From positions 1 through 7,695 of the forward strand of contig SKHH01000105.1 of the NCBI GenBank assembly GCA_007117055.1: a stretch of DNA of 7,695 nucleotides. The letters are read 5' to 3'. Both the position numbers and the translations under genes were made by a program. The notes beneath the pieces are model-generated. The model was not told where the DNA came from. It saw only the letters and a list, made by a program, of their open reading frames with translations, and made no database searches. Shown here piece by piece: positions 1 to 7,130 of this stretch. Source of the DNA: Lishizhenia sp. Lineage in GTDB: Bacteria; Bacteroidota; Bacteroidia; Flavobacteriales_D; Crocinitomicaceae. Numbering within the stretch: the stretch's first letter is position 1; each line of letters begins with the position of its first letter.

Positions 1-1574
1 ACCTCATCCACTTGATTGGATATATGAGAATACGGAATTGGAATTAAACGAACTTCAAACGACTCTTTATTTTTTGAGGCTGGAAAGGTAAATTCTTGGG
101 TGAGCAAATCAAAAGTCGTTGAGTCTTCAAACAGGAATAAGCCATCTTTTTCAGTAAAAGGAACCCAATCCCGTCCAATTAAATTATACATGTGGAATAA
201 TTGCTGATTTTTTTGATTAATCAATTCAATTACTCTTTCTTTTCGCTCTTCTAGTTCTTTAATTTTTCTTTTAATTGCAGATAATTGATCATAATAAGCC
301 ACCAAAGCATCTTGCTTTTTTCCTCTCGCTTTTGCACCAGAATCTGTTTTGTACTTTTTATCGTTTGTTGTTATGGGACGCATTCTCAGATCACTTAAAT
401 CTTTCTCCGTTTTTTCTATTTGTAACAACTTATCTTGTTTTTTATCTTCAAAGTAATCTAATTTGAAGTCTAGTCCTTTTTTACCAGTTATCGATTCCTC
501 AAGATCTTCGATATCCTTTTTAACCCGATTAATCATCGTATAATAAGTTGCTTCACCAGAAAAACTAGAATCAGGGGATAAAAAACGTGATTCAGTTGAG
601 CCAAAAAGCGGATAAGACTTCCCTCCTTTTTCGATTACCACTGTTGTTTGTTTTTCGCTATTATACCCCCAGACATCCAAGTGAATTGAGGTTTGCCGAT
701 TTTCACCAAAAGTTTCAAAATCCAGCACGGAATAACGCATTGGTTCCACCTTCTGCTTCCGTTTTTTAGCGGACTCATCCTCAACAATTTTTGAAGGATA
801 AGGAAATAACCCAACCGCTTTTGGCAGTCCCCTATTCCATCTTCCTTTCTCATCTTTTTCCCTTTCTTCAAAAAGTCCGGAGGTACTTGATCCATCACCT
901 GCTGCCGTTAACACATTTATAAAAAGATCCGCTTCTCCACCCAGTTTAGTAAACAATTGAAAAGCTCTTTTTTCTACCCACAAATTCACAGCTTCATTCA
1001 TGGCGTCTAGAATTTGTTTAATCTCTTTTGCTGAAAGGTTGCTAAAACCTTCGAGCAATGCAACTTTATCATTAAATGCTAAACTAGGATTAAGTACTGC
1101 CTGTAATTTAGGATGCGTTTTTTTTAAACCTCCTTTAGTTTTAAAAATCCCATCGGGTAAATTCGGCAACAATAACTCTTCAAACTTTGAGTAATCGTAT
1201 TCCAGTCCTTCTTTCTCTAATGTGTTTTTACGCTTGGCGTGCAGTAGTTTATTTAACTCCCATACGGCTTGTTTATTGGCTGCTTCTGCTAATATTCCCT
1301 TCGGTGCTTTTTTTATTTCTTCCGAATAAATCACCAATAATTGAGGTTGATTTATGATATTTAACTCAATACTGTCGTAATTAGTCTCACCATTGGGCAG
1401 TCGAATATCAGGCCCAGTATACACAAAATAACGCCCAATGTTATGTTCTAGAATAGGACTTTTTTTAACTGTATGAAATAAATAAGCTTTGTCTTGAGGT
1501 GTTAAGAAATAATCTTCCTGTGCCCCAATAAAAAAAGTTATTCCTAAAAAAATAGTAAGTAAAAATTGTTTCAT
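1..1574 (-). CDS. Secreted protein of unknown function with coiled coils (partial, C-terminus beyond window)
   Basis: An uninterrupted minus-strand frame runs from an ATG at 1574 to the left edge, giving 524 codons plus two bases; the end of the gene is outside the window. I do not recognise the family. Residues 1-18 look like a Sec signal peptide: MKQ, then a hydrophobic stretch ending FIGA before QEDYF, so the product is probably exported to the periplasm or outer envelope. After this comes a mixed alpha/beta region (to about residue 345) that includes LVIYSEE and RYSVLDFETFG. Next is a highly charged Lys/Glu-rich region, about 347-460, that looks like two coiled-coil helices joined by a Gly/Lys-rich linker near 400. 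The visible part ends in a beta-like stretch (residues 465-524). There are no obvious catalytic motifs, Cys pairs or lipobox. The gene lies 151 bp downstream of a TPR-HTH regulator in the same direction. Existence of the CDS is well supported by frame continuity and natural codon use; function is unknown. Confidence 0.85.
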   Translation of the reverse strand, partial: MKQFLLTIFLGITFFIGAQEDYFLTPQDKAYLFHTVKKSPILEHNIGRYFVYTGPDIRLPNGETNYDSIELNIINQPQLLVIYSEEIKKAPKGILAEAANKQAVWELNKLLHAKRKNTLEKEGLEYDYSKFEELLLPNLPDGIFKTKGGLKKTHPKLQAVLNPSLAFNDKVALLEGFSNLSAKEIKQILDAMNEAVNLWVEKRAFQLFTKLGGEADLFINVLTAAGDGSSTSGLFEEREKDEKGRWNRGLPKAVGLFPYPSKIVEDESAKKRKQKVEPMRYSVLDFETFGENRQTSIHLDVWGYNSEKQTTVVIEKGGKSYPLFGSTESRFLSPDSSFSGEATYYTMINRVKKDIEDLEESITGKKGLDFKLDYFEDKKQDKLLQIEKTEKDLSDLRMRPITTNDKKYKTDSGAKARGKKQDALVAYYDQLSAIKRKIKELEERKERVIELINQKNQQLFHMYNLIGRDWVPFTEKDGLFLFEDSTTFDLLTQEFTFPASKNKESFEVRLIPIPYSHISNQVDE

Positions 1575-1634
1575 TTATAAAGCATTTATTCTACACTTAT
1601 CAATACTTTCAACAAAATCCTGACCAACATTGTG

Positions 1635-1669
1635 CAGAATTAAATTGAAGTAAATAATCATATAACAAA
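1635..1669 (-). promoter_or_regulatory. Possible Bacteroidota-type promoter for the secreted-protein gene
   Basis: Read on the minus strand, TTTG (1669-1666) is followed after 23 bp by TAATTCTG (1642-1635), one mismatch from the TAnnTTTG -7 consensus of Bacteroidota. The spacer is at the long end of what is usual. It would leave a leader of about 55 bases before the ATG at 1574. It is placed just downstream of the GTTAGTAACTTT repeats, which suits an activator or repressor arrangement. In such AT-rich DNA a chance match is quite possible. Confidence 0.25.
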
Positions 1670-1679
1670 GTTGAAAAAT

Positions 1680-1719
1680 AAAGTTACTAACAAATAGAAT
1701 ATGTAAAAAAGTTACTAAC
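1680..1719. repeat. Pair of 12-bp direct repeats with internal dyad, possible operator
   Basis: On the plus strand, AAAGTTACTAAC occurs exactly at 1680-1691 and again at 1708-1719, 28 bp start to start. On the minus strand each reads GTTAGTAACTTT, and its first nine bases form a perfect small palindrome, GTTA-G-TAAC. The pair lies between the stop of the TPR regulator gene (1726) and the start of the secreted-protein gene (1574), about 105-145 bp upstream of that start and just upstream of a possible promoter. The exact repetition and the symmetry are seen directly; a role as a protein-binding site is inference. The loop is too small for each copy to be a transcription terminator. Confidence 0.4.
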
Positions 1720-1725
1720 CGTTTA

Positions 1726-3549
1726 CTATTGATCAATTGATTGGAGATATTGTTCTAAATCCGTATCTGTATCGATATTCAGCTGCTTTCTTAATCTATA
1801 TCGCATGGAGCGAACAGCTTTTTCACTTTTTCCTAAACTTAAACTCGCCTCTTTCGTGCTAAAACCTTGGATAAATAATACGGCTAAAAAAAACTCACTG
1901 GATTCATCAGTTCCTAAAATTTCTTTTAACTTGTTGTACTTTTTTGACTGATTCATTTTGAAGTCAACCAGCATTTCTTGTTCAAAAACACCATTGAGAA
2001 ACTGCTTAAACTCGTTGTTAAAGCTTTGCAATATTCGTATTCCTTCGCCGAGGTCTTTAACTTTTTTCACTTCTTGAACTACAGCATCGAGACGACTCAA
2101 TAATGCTTTTTGTTTATCTGCTTGAAGCGACAGTTGTTCCGCTTTTTGCTTTTCAAAATTTCGTTCCATCTCAACTTTCTGTCGGGCTTGATTGGCTCTT
2201 TCCACTTCTTTTTTAGCAATGGCGGCTTCTTTTTCTTGAAGTTTGAACTTGGCTTGAACTAATTTTTTTTGATTTCTAAGAAAAAGAAATAAAAAGATCA
2301 TAGAACTCAGTAATAACCCACTGATATAATAGAGAAGGACTAACCTATTAGAAGCATTCTTTTTTTCAAGTCGCAATTGATCCAGACTTATTCTATGTAT
2401 TTGTTCTTGAAAATGATAGTCTCTGTTACTTTTGAGAAAGTACAAATATTTTTGATTTAGTTCACCCTGCAATGAATCCACTTTAAAACTTAATTCTACT
2501 GTTGATTGATCTATTTTACCCAGAAAATATCTTAGATTCAATTCAATCTTCCAACAATTCAATAAGTACTCCTGATTATCTACATTTGAAAAACTTTTAA
2601 TATACGCCAAACCATCTTGAATAAAATCTACATTTATATGTAGTCCACTAGTTCTCAAAAAAATCATATAATCCTTGAACAACCGAGCCACTGAAATAAC
2701 ATCGGGATACTCTACAAATGCCTCAAATGCACGTTTATACAAGTCCTTTGCTTTTTGATTATCTCCTTTTTGCTGGTAAGCAATTGCTAAACCCGCTAAA
2801 TACCTTCTCTCCAACTGTTGATTGAAAGGTAGAACCCCCTTCACTTTATCTAGAAAATAAAATGCCTGATTTTCGTCTCCTTCTCTATTTTTTTTGTAGG
2901 CCATAGTTAGATAAATAGGAGCTAAATGCTCTGGAGAAATTTTCTTTTCTGTTGACTTTTCTATTACATATTGCAATACCTCCTCAGATTCTTCTTCTAA
3001 TTGCACTAAACCATAAATTGTTGCCAACTGATGATACAAAACCACTATGTCGTCATTTAATGAAAATTTTGATAATCTTTCATGCAAATTAATTGCAACT
3101 TCCATTGCATTATAGGGTTCGTTTAAAGAATAAAAAAGAATTGTCTTGTTACTATACGCTTGTAAGCTATCCGTCAAATTGTAAGAAAACAACGGATAAG
3201 TATCTAATTCCATTTGATTAAATTCGGCTGCTTTAGCTACTTGACCTATGTTATAATAGGCAACAGTCAATAAATTATACAACAAGGCTTGCTTTTCAAT
3301 ACTACTCTCACTCAGGATAGTAGAATCCGAAGTTATGATTGTTATAAATTCATTAGGGTGTTTTCGCACCCATTCTTTCAGCTCATTTTTTTTAGCGTCA
3401 GATATTTTTGAATCATTCAGATTTATAGTAATTTTCTCTACCGCTTCGTCACTCACTTTAGTATGAAAAGCAGAGTTCATTTCTTTTTGGGCTGCTATTC
3501 CAAAAAAAATAAAAACCTGTAAGATGATAAAAAACAGTATATCGCGCAT
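1726..3549 (-). CDS. Membrane-anchored TPR / coiled-coil / LuxR-like HTH transcriptional regulator
   Basis: A 607-residue protein with an architecture common in Bacteroidota. Residues 4-20 are a hydrophobic signal segment ending GIAAQ. Residues about 85-285 contain degenerate tetratricopeptide repeats, clearest at 211-240 (start APIYLTMAYKK) and 248-278 (start RRYLAGLAIAYQQKGD). A single transmembrane helix lies at 403-424, followed by a Lys/Glu/Gln-rich coiled coil to about 500. The C-terminus (about 550-592) is a LuxR/GerE-like helix-turn-helix with GFSTKEA, a recognition-helix region SEKAVRSM and the family-typical RYRLRKQL. The predicted topology places the TPR sensor domain in the periplasm and the DNA-binding domain in the cytoplasm. 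The signal sensed is unknown. The ATG at 3549 gives an intact signal peptide and sits 19 bp after a perfect TAAATTTG element. The gene ends 151 bp before the secreted-protein gene, a plausible target. The architecture is clear; the DNA targets are not known from the sequence. Confidence 0.88.
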   Translation of the reverse strand: MRDILFFIILQVFIFFGIAAQKEMNSAFHTKVSDEAVEKITINLNDSKISDAKKNELKEWVRKHPNEFITIITSDSTILSESSIEKQALLYNLLTVAYYNIGQVAKAAEFNQMELDTYPLFSYNLTDSLQAYSNKTILFYSLNEPYNAMEVAINLHERLSKFSLNDDIVVLYHQLATIYGLVQLEEESEEVLQYVIEKSTEKKISPEHLAPIYLTMAYKKNREGDENQAFYFLDKVKGVLPFNQQLERRYLAGLAIAYQQKGDNQKAKDLYKRAFEAFVEYPDVISVARLFKDYMIFLRTSGLHINVDFIQDGLAYIKSFSNVDNQEYLLNCWKIELNLRYFLGKIDQSTVELSFKVDSLQGELNQKYLYFLKSNRDYHFQEQIHRISLDQLRLEKKNASNRLVLLYYISGLLLSSMIFLFLFLRNQKKLVQAKFKLQEKEAAIAKKEVERANQARQKVEMERNFEKQKAEQLSLQADKQKALLSRLDAVVQEVKKVKDLGEGIRILQSFNNEFKQFLNGVFEQEMLVDFKMNQSKKYNKLKEILGTDESSEFFLAVLFIQGFSTKEASLSLGKSEKAVRSMRYRLRKQLNIDTDTDLEQYLQSIDQ

Positions 3550-3568
3550 AGTCTTAGTTCAATGACTA

Positions 3569-3576
3569 CAAATTTA
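3569..3576 (-). promoter_or_regulatory. -7 promoter element of the TPR regulator gene
   Basis: The minus strand reads TAAATTTG here, a perfect match to the TAnnTTTG -7 element of Bacteroidota promoters, 19 bp upstream of the ATG at 3549. No good TTTG -33 element is present at the usual distance; only a CTTC-like sequence is found there. If real, the leader would be very short, about 12-15 bases, and the regulator would be transcribed separately from pheT-bioD. Confidence 0.4.
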
Positions 3577-3627
3577 CTAAAAAGTTAGATATGAAGTACC
3601 TCTGTGATTTTTAAGTCCGATTTTTTC

Positions 3628-3648
3628 AAAAAAAACACTAAAGTTTTT
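3628..3648 (-). terminator. Weak possible terminator after bioD
   Basis: On the minus strand AAAAAC (3648-3643), a six-base loop TTTAGT, and GTTTTT (3636-3631) can form a short stem, continued by further T residues to make a run of eight. It overlaps the bioD stop codon. The stem has only one G-C pair, so it would be weak. Its position between bioD and a gene that has its own promoter element is the main argument for it. Confidence 0.25.
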
Positions 3649-4261
3649 GAGCTAAAAACAAGAATTTTTCACTCTGTTCTTTAATAAATCCCTGATTAAT
3701 TTCGTTTGGAAATTGCAGTTCGCCAATTTTTTTTAGGCCTGATATTTTTTCAATAATGGATTCCGTGTGAATTGAAGGTTCTCCCGTATAAATAATTCCG
3801 AGCACCGGGATTTGATGTGATTTTAAAATTTCAAGGGTCATTAACGTATGATTAATACTTCCAAGATAGTTTCTTGAAATTAAAACAACAGGAAACCCCG
3901 ATTTTTTGTAGATGTCTAATAATGTATGTTTATCATTTAACGGAACAAGTATACCTCCTGCTCCTTCCAGTAGCATCGTCTTATTTTGTTTTTCAAAACG
4001 AATCGCATCTAAGTCAAGTCTTATTCCTTCTAGCTCAGCAGCGGCATGAGGAGCCATAGCGTTTTCTAATTTATAAACTTCCTCCAATGTCTGAACATTC
4101 GATGAGCACCATCTTTGAATTTTCAATCGGTCAGAGTTATTTAAATCTCCCGCTTGAATAGGTTTAAAGTAAATGGCTTCTAGCGCTTCAGCTAAAATTG
4201 CACTTACAACAGTTTTTCCTACATCCGTTCCTATTCCTACAACCCCTAGACCCTTTGACAT
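3638..4261 (-). CDS. bioD: ATP-dependent dethiobiotin synthetase BioD
   Basis: BioD makes dethiobiotin from 7,8-diaminopelargonic acid, CO2 and ATP in the cytoplasm, the step before biotin synthase. The 207-residue protein is near the usual length. The characteristic long P-loop (G-x5-G-K-T) is at residues 9-17, GIGTDVGKT. The substrate-binding lysine region YFKPIQAG is at 31-38, with K33 matching the conserved active-site lysine. APHAAA is at 70-75, the second nucleotide/substrate motif LLEGAGGILVPL at 97-108, and NYLGSINHTL at 131-140, all typical of the family. No key residue appears to be missing. The gene starts 21 bp after the pheT stop with no promoter element visible in the gap, so co-transcription with pheT is likely. 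No other biotin gene is present in the window. Confidence 0.95.
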   Translation of the reverse strand: MSKGLGVVGIGTDVGKTVVSAILAEALEAIYFKPIQAGDLNNSDRLKIQRWCSSNVQTLEEVYKLENAMAPHAAAELEGIRLDLDAIRFEKQNKTMLLEGAGGILVPLNDKHTLLDIYKKSGFPVVLISRNYLGSINHTLMTLEILKSHQIPVLGIIYTGEPSIHTESIIEKISGLKKIGELQFPNEINQGFIKEQSEKFLFLAQKL

Positions 4262-4282
4262 ATCTTTTGATTTAAAAAAATA

Positions 4283-6727
4283 TTATCCACGAAGTTCAGT
4301 TTTCAACTTAGCTTCTAAGTTGTGCTGAATCTTTGACATAATTGCATCTACCTTTTTATCTGTAAGCGTATGCTCCACATCTTGAAAAACAAAACTAACT
4401 GCATAAGACTTTTTTCCTTTAGGTAAGTTCTTTCCCTCATAAACATCAAACAATTGCATCCGTTGAAGTAATTTTCTTTCAGTATTTTCTACCACTTCAA
4501 CAATTTCATCATACTTAACATTAGAGTCACAAAGTAATGATAAATCCCTTCTCACTTCAAAGGTTTTTGGCAATGGTTTAAACACCATTTTATTCATAGA
4601 AAGGTGCTCCATTAAGGCATCCCAGTCCAAGTCAGCTACAAACACATCATTCTTAATTCCGAAAAAAGCAGTATCTGATTTTTTAACAATACCGAGTGAA
4701 CCGATATTCTTTTTAAGCAAATGAATGTTAATCCCATCTCCCAAGATGGACTTCTTTAAAGGCTTTTCCGAAATCAGGTGATTAAACCCCAACTTCGCAA
4801 AAAGACCTTCTATGATACCTTTTACAGAATAAAATGAAATCGAATCATTAGAGGCATTCCATTGTTCTGAGAATTTTTGGCCGGTCATTGCTATTACCAA
4901 ACGATTATTTTCAAGGTACGTATCGTTCACCTTTTTATACACCTTACCTATTTCAAAAATAGCTATGTCATGTTGCTGTCTATTTTGATTATGCGCAATG
5001 GTTTCTAAGAATTGGAAAATCAAACTTTGACGCATTACATCAAGCTCCAAGCTTAAAGGATTTAATAATTGAACATTATGTTCGCTATTCAAAACATCTC
5101 CACCCAACTCATCCGTGTACTTTGATTTCGTTAGAGAATTATTCATAACTTCATAAAAACCATTATTCACTAAATAATTCACGGTTTTCTGTCGGGCTTT
5201 CTGTTTTGGTTTCAACTCATCAAAAACTAAATTCATATTTAGCTTTTCTGGCACAGAAACTTTATTAAACCCATAAATTCTTAAAACCTCCTCAATTACA
5301 TCCGCCTCTCTCGTAACATCTGCTCGATAAGTAGGAATTGATAACGTGGCTATATCTCCTTTTTCTGCAACTATTGTTATATCTAATGTTTTCAAAATAG
5401 AACGAACAATTTCTTTTTCAATAGACAAGCCTATGATTTGATTGCATCTCGTAAAACTAAACTCAACTTGTTTAGGAACAATTTTAGATGGATAATGGTC
5501 TGTATAATCAATAACATCTCCTCCAGCCACTTCTTGAATTAATAGTGCCGTTCTCTTTGCAACGAAGCCAAGGATATTTGGATCAACTCCCCTCTCAAAC
5601 CTAAAAGATGCGTCCGTATTAATGCCATGATGCTTCGCAGTTTTTCTTACAGAAACAGCTTCAAAATAGGCTGCTTCTAGAAAAACAGCGGTAGTAGTTT
5701 CTTTTACCCCTGAATTCTGACCTCCTAAAACTCCAGCAATACAAAGGCTCTCTTTATTATTTGCAATGACTATATCATGCTCTGTTAATTTTCGTTTTTC
5801 ATCATCTAGCGTAATTATAGTTTCTTCAACTCTAGCATTACGCACTACTAATTCATTTTCAAAACTAGTTAAATCAAAAGCATGAAGTGGAGTTCCGAAT
5901 TCATACATTACAAAATTAGTCACATCTACCACATTGTTTTTCGGAGTTAGACCAATCGATAAAAGAGCATTTTTCAACCAATCAGGTGAAGGCTTGACTT
6001 GAATATTATCTATTGTCACACCAATGTATCTAGGAACTAAACCGGTATCATTAATTGATACATTCACTTTTTTATTCGGAGAAGCACTTCCCCACTTTTC
6101 AAAAGCTGAAATATCGGGTAAATTGATTTTAGCTTCTGATGATTCATGAATCGTTTTATACGCTATAATATCTCTCAGTACTCCGATATGTCCCATGGCA
6201 TCATTTCTATTCGGAGTGAGTCCAATTTCAAAAATAAAATCATCTTCTAATTGAAAATATTCTTTTCCGCTAACTCCTACTTTAGCGTCATCGTTCAACA
6301 CCATAATTCCGTCGTGAGAAACACCAATTCCAAGCTCATCCTCTGCACAGATCATTCCTTCAGACACAACACCTCTGATTTTTGATTTTTTAATCTTGAA
6401 GGGCTCATCAGGCTTGGGGTACAAAACACATCCTACAATGGCAACAGCTACCTTTTGACCTATTGTAACATTTGGCGCACCACAAACAATTTGAAGAGGG
6501 TTTTCTCCTCCTACGTTTACAGTTGTCACTTTTAGTCTATCAGCATTTTCATGAGGCACACATGTCAATACTTCCCCTATTACTACACCTTCCAAACCGC
6601 CTTTTACAGATTCTACTTTTTCAAGACCTTCAACCTCCAGTCCAGTGTTTGTAAGAATTTCAGCCAACGCTTGAGGAGCTTCATCCAATGAAGTATAACG
6701 TTTGAGCCAATTATAGGATATTTTCAT
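4283..6727 (-). CDS. pheT: Phenylalanine--tRNA ligase beta subunit PheT
   Basis: PheT is the beta chain of the cytoplasmic alpha2-beta2 synthetase that charges tRNA-Phe; the catalytic alpha chain (pheS) is not in the window. At 814 residues it is close to the usual length of about 800. All expected domains appear in order: the EMAP/OB-like tRNA-binding domain (about 40-150, with HENADRLKV and IVCGAPN), then TPNRNDAMGHIGVLRDI at 171-187. The B3/B4 editing region carries DVTNFVMYEFGTPLHAFD at 268-285 and INTDASFRFERGVDP at 369-383. B5 ends with YRADVTREADVIEEVLRIYG (467-486), whose acidic residues suit metal binding. The catalytic-like core is about 490-700. The C-terminal anticodon-binding FDX-ACB domain is about 718-814, with PKTFEVRRDLSLL. 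The ATG at 6727 gives the classic MKISYNWL start. A TAGTTTTG promoter element lies 19 bp upstream. No T-box or leader peptide is seen. Confidence 0.98.
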   Translation of the reverse strand: MKISYNWLKRYTSLDEAPQALAEILTNTGLEVEGLEKVESVKGGLEGVVIGEVLTCVPHENADRLKVTTVNVGGENPLQIVCGAPNVTIGQKVAVAIVGCVLYPKPDEPFKIKKSKIRGVVSEGMICAEDELGIGVSHDGIMVLNDDAKVGVSGKEYFQLEDDFIFEIGLTPNRNDAMGHIGVLRDIIAYKTIHESSEAKINLPDISAFEKWGSASPNKKVNVSINDTGLVPRYIGVTIDNIQVKPSPDWLKNALLSIGLTPKNNVVDVTNFVMYEFGTPLHAFDLTSFENELVVRNARVEETIITLDDEKRKLTEHDIVIANNKESLCIAGVLGGQNSGVKETTTAVFLEAAYFEAVSVRKTAKHHGINTDASFRFERGVDPNILGFVAKRTALLIQEVAGGDVIDYTDHYPSKIVPKQVEFSFTRCNQIIGLSIEKEIVRSILKTLDITIVAEKGDIATLSIPTYRADVTREADVIEEVLRIYGFNKVSVPEKLNMNLVFDELKPKQKARQKTVNYLVNNGFYEVMNNSLTKSKYTDELGGDVLNSEHNVQLLNPLSLELDVMRQSLIFQFLETIAHNQNRQQHDIAIFEIGKVYKKVNDTYLENNRLVIAMTGQKFSEQWNASNDSISFYSVKGIIEGLFAKLGFNHLISEKPLKKSILGDGINIHLLKKNIGSLGIVKKSDTAFFGIKNDVFVADLDWDALMEHLSMNKMVFKPLPKTFEVRRDLSLLCDSNVKYDEIVEVVENTERKLLQRMQLFDVYEGKNLPKGKKSYAVSFVFQDVEHTLTDKKVDAIMSKIQHNLEAKLKTELRG

Positions 6728-6746
6728 GAATTCTAAATTTGAATGC

Positions 6747-6782
6747 CAAAACTAAGCATTTTATTAAAAATATGAATACAAA
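6747..6782 (-). promoter_or_regulatory. Promoter of pheT-bioD
   Basis: On the minus strand, TTTG (6782-6779) is followed after 24 bp by TAGTTTTG (6754-6747), a perfect TAnnTTTG -7 element. The spacer is about one base longer than the usual range, so the -33 assignment is less certain than the -7 element. The element ends 19 bp before the pheT ATG, predicting a leader of only about 13 bases, which leaves no room for attenuation control. Confidence 0.5.
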
Positions 6783-6901
6783 ACTTATGGTGGAATCCTT
6801 TACTGTTAATCATTAGCTACTTTCAAAAATAACCGAAATGAACACCTTAAAATAGTCATACCATTTTCGTTTTATTTAACAATTTAAGAAAAATTAAGAA
6901 A

Positions 6902-6915
6902 CTGACTTTTGTCAT
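6902..6915 (+). promoter_or_regulatory. Crp/Fnr-like operator, distal copy, upstream of ccoS
   Basis: The sequence CTGAC-TTTT-GTCAT has two five-base arms with four of five positions complementary and a four-base spacer. It contains TGA-N6-TCA, the core and spacing shared by CRP (TGTGA-N6-TCACA) and FNR (TTGAT-N4-ATCAA) sites. It lies 22 bp upstream of a second, perfect copy, so both would face the same side of the helix. Binding by an oxygen- or redox-responsive Crp/Fnr-family protein is inferred from the motif and the downstream oxidase genes; no such regulator gene is in the window. Confidence 0.5.
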
Positions 6916-6923
6916 ATTCAATC

Positions 6924-6937
6924 ATGACGCATGTCAT
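6924..6937 (+). promoter_or_regulatory. Crp/Fnr-like operator, proximal copy, upstream of ccoS
   Basis: The sequence ATGAC-GCAT-GTCAT is a perfect inverted repeat with five-base arms and a four-base spacer, the same geometry as an FNR box, and contains the TGA-N6-TCA family core. It ends 34 bp before the ccoS start. A weak -7-like TAGATTTC lies at 6956-6963; if that is the promoter, the palindrome would cover the -33 region and sit near -37, roughly where activators touch RNA polymerase. The arms (ATGAC) differ from E. coli FNR arms (TTGAT), so the exact regulator is uncertain. Confidence 0.6.
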
Positions 6938-6971
6938 TTTTCTTAAAAATGAAAATAGATTTCTTTGCAAC

Positions 6972-7130
6972 ATGGGAGTAATATATATAATGCTGGTGGT
7001 TAGTTTTGTTCTAGCCGTATTTTTTTTAGGATCGTTCATTTGGGCGAACAAGAACGGACAATTCGATGACGATATCACGCCTGGAATAAGAATGTTGTAT
7101 GATGATGAAAAACCAAAAGATAACAAATAA
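6972..7130 (+). CDS. ccoS: cbb3-type cytochrome oxidase assembly protein CcoS
   Basis: CcoS is a small inner-membrane protein needed for cofactor insertion and maturation of the cbb3 oxidase. The product is 52 residues: one transmembrane helix at about 3-24, then the conserved cytoplasmic tail with NGQFDDD at 28-34, a Pro-x-x-Arg (P37, R40) and LYDDE at 42-46. The ATG at 6972 is chosen because it yields MGVIYIMLVV, the usual start of the family. An upstream in-frame ATG at 6909 and another at 6924 would add 21 or 16 unconserved residues and would run through the Fnr-like palindromes. ccoN begins six bases after the stop, so the two are translated from one message. Unusually, no ccoI copper ATPase gene lies directly upstream. 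Confidence 0.93.
   Translation: MGVIYIMLVVSFVLAVFFLGSFIWANKNGQFDDDITPGIRMLYDDEKPKDNK

Larger units (their letters stand above)
6728..6971. other. Divergent control region between pheT and ccoS
   Basis: This 244-bp stretch lies between two divergently transcribed units. The pheT-proximal side carries a recognisable promoter (6747-6782). The ccoS-proximal side carries two Crp/Fnr-like palindromes (6902-6937). Between them, about 6785-6900, the DNA is very AT-rich; TTAAGAA is repeated exactly one helical turn apart (6884-6890 and 6894-6900), a pattern that can favour bending. I see no credible small gene or structured RNA in it. Confidence 0.7.

Noticed and set aside
635..898. Minus-strand 87-codon open frame
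   Set aside because: It lies inside the 1-1574 minus-strand gene in a different frame, lacks natural composition and has no family features.
275..1194. Plus-strand open frames at 275-466, 587-769 and 1000-1194
   Set aside because: All are antisense to the continuous secreted-protein frame, with no sign of conserved protein sequence.
1708..1725. GTTAGTAAC followed by a T-run after the TPR gene stop, considered as a terminator
   Set aside because: The palindrome leaves a one-base loop and cannot form a hairpin; repetition of the element 28 bp away fits a binding site better.
3874..6654. Plus-strand open frames at 3874-4059 and 6472-6654
   Set aside because: They are antisense shadows of bioD and pheT, whose minus-strand frames carry all the family motifs.
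6725..6745. Imperfect dyad ATTC-AAATTTA-GAAT near the pheT start, considered as an operator or leader hairpin
   Set aside because: The arms are only four bases with an AT-rich loop, which is expected by chance here, and the leader is too short for attenuation or a T-box.
6909..6971. Upstream in-frame start codons (6909, 6924) that would lengthen CcoS by 21 or 16 residues
   Set aside because: The extra residues are polar and unlike CcoS N-termini, which begin just before the membrane helix, and the extension would run through the Fnr-like palindromes.
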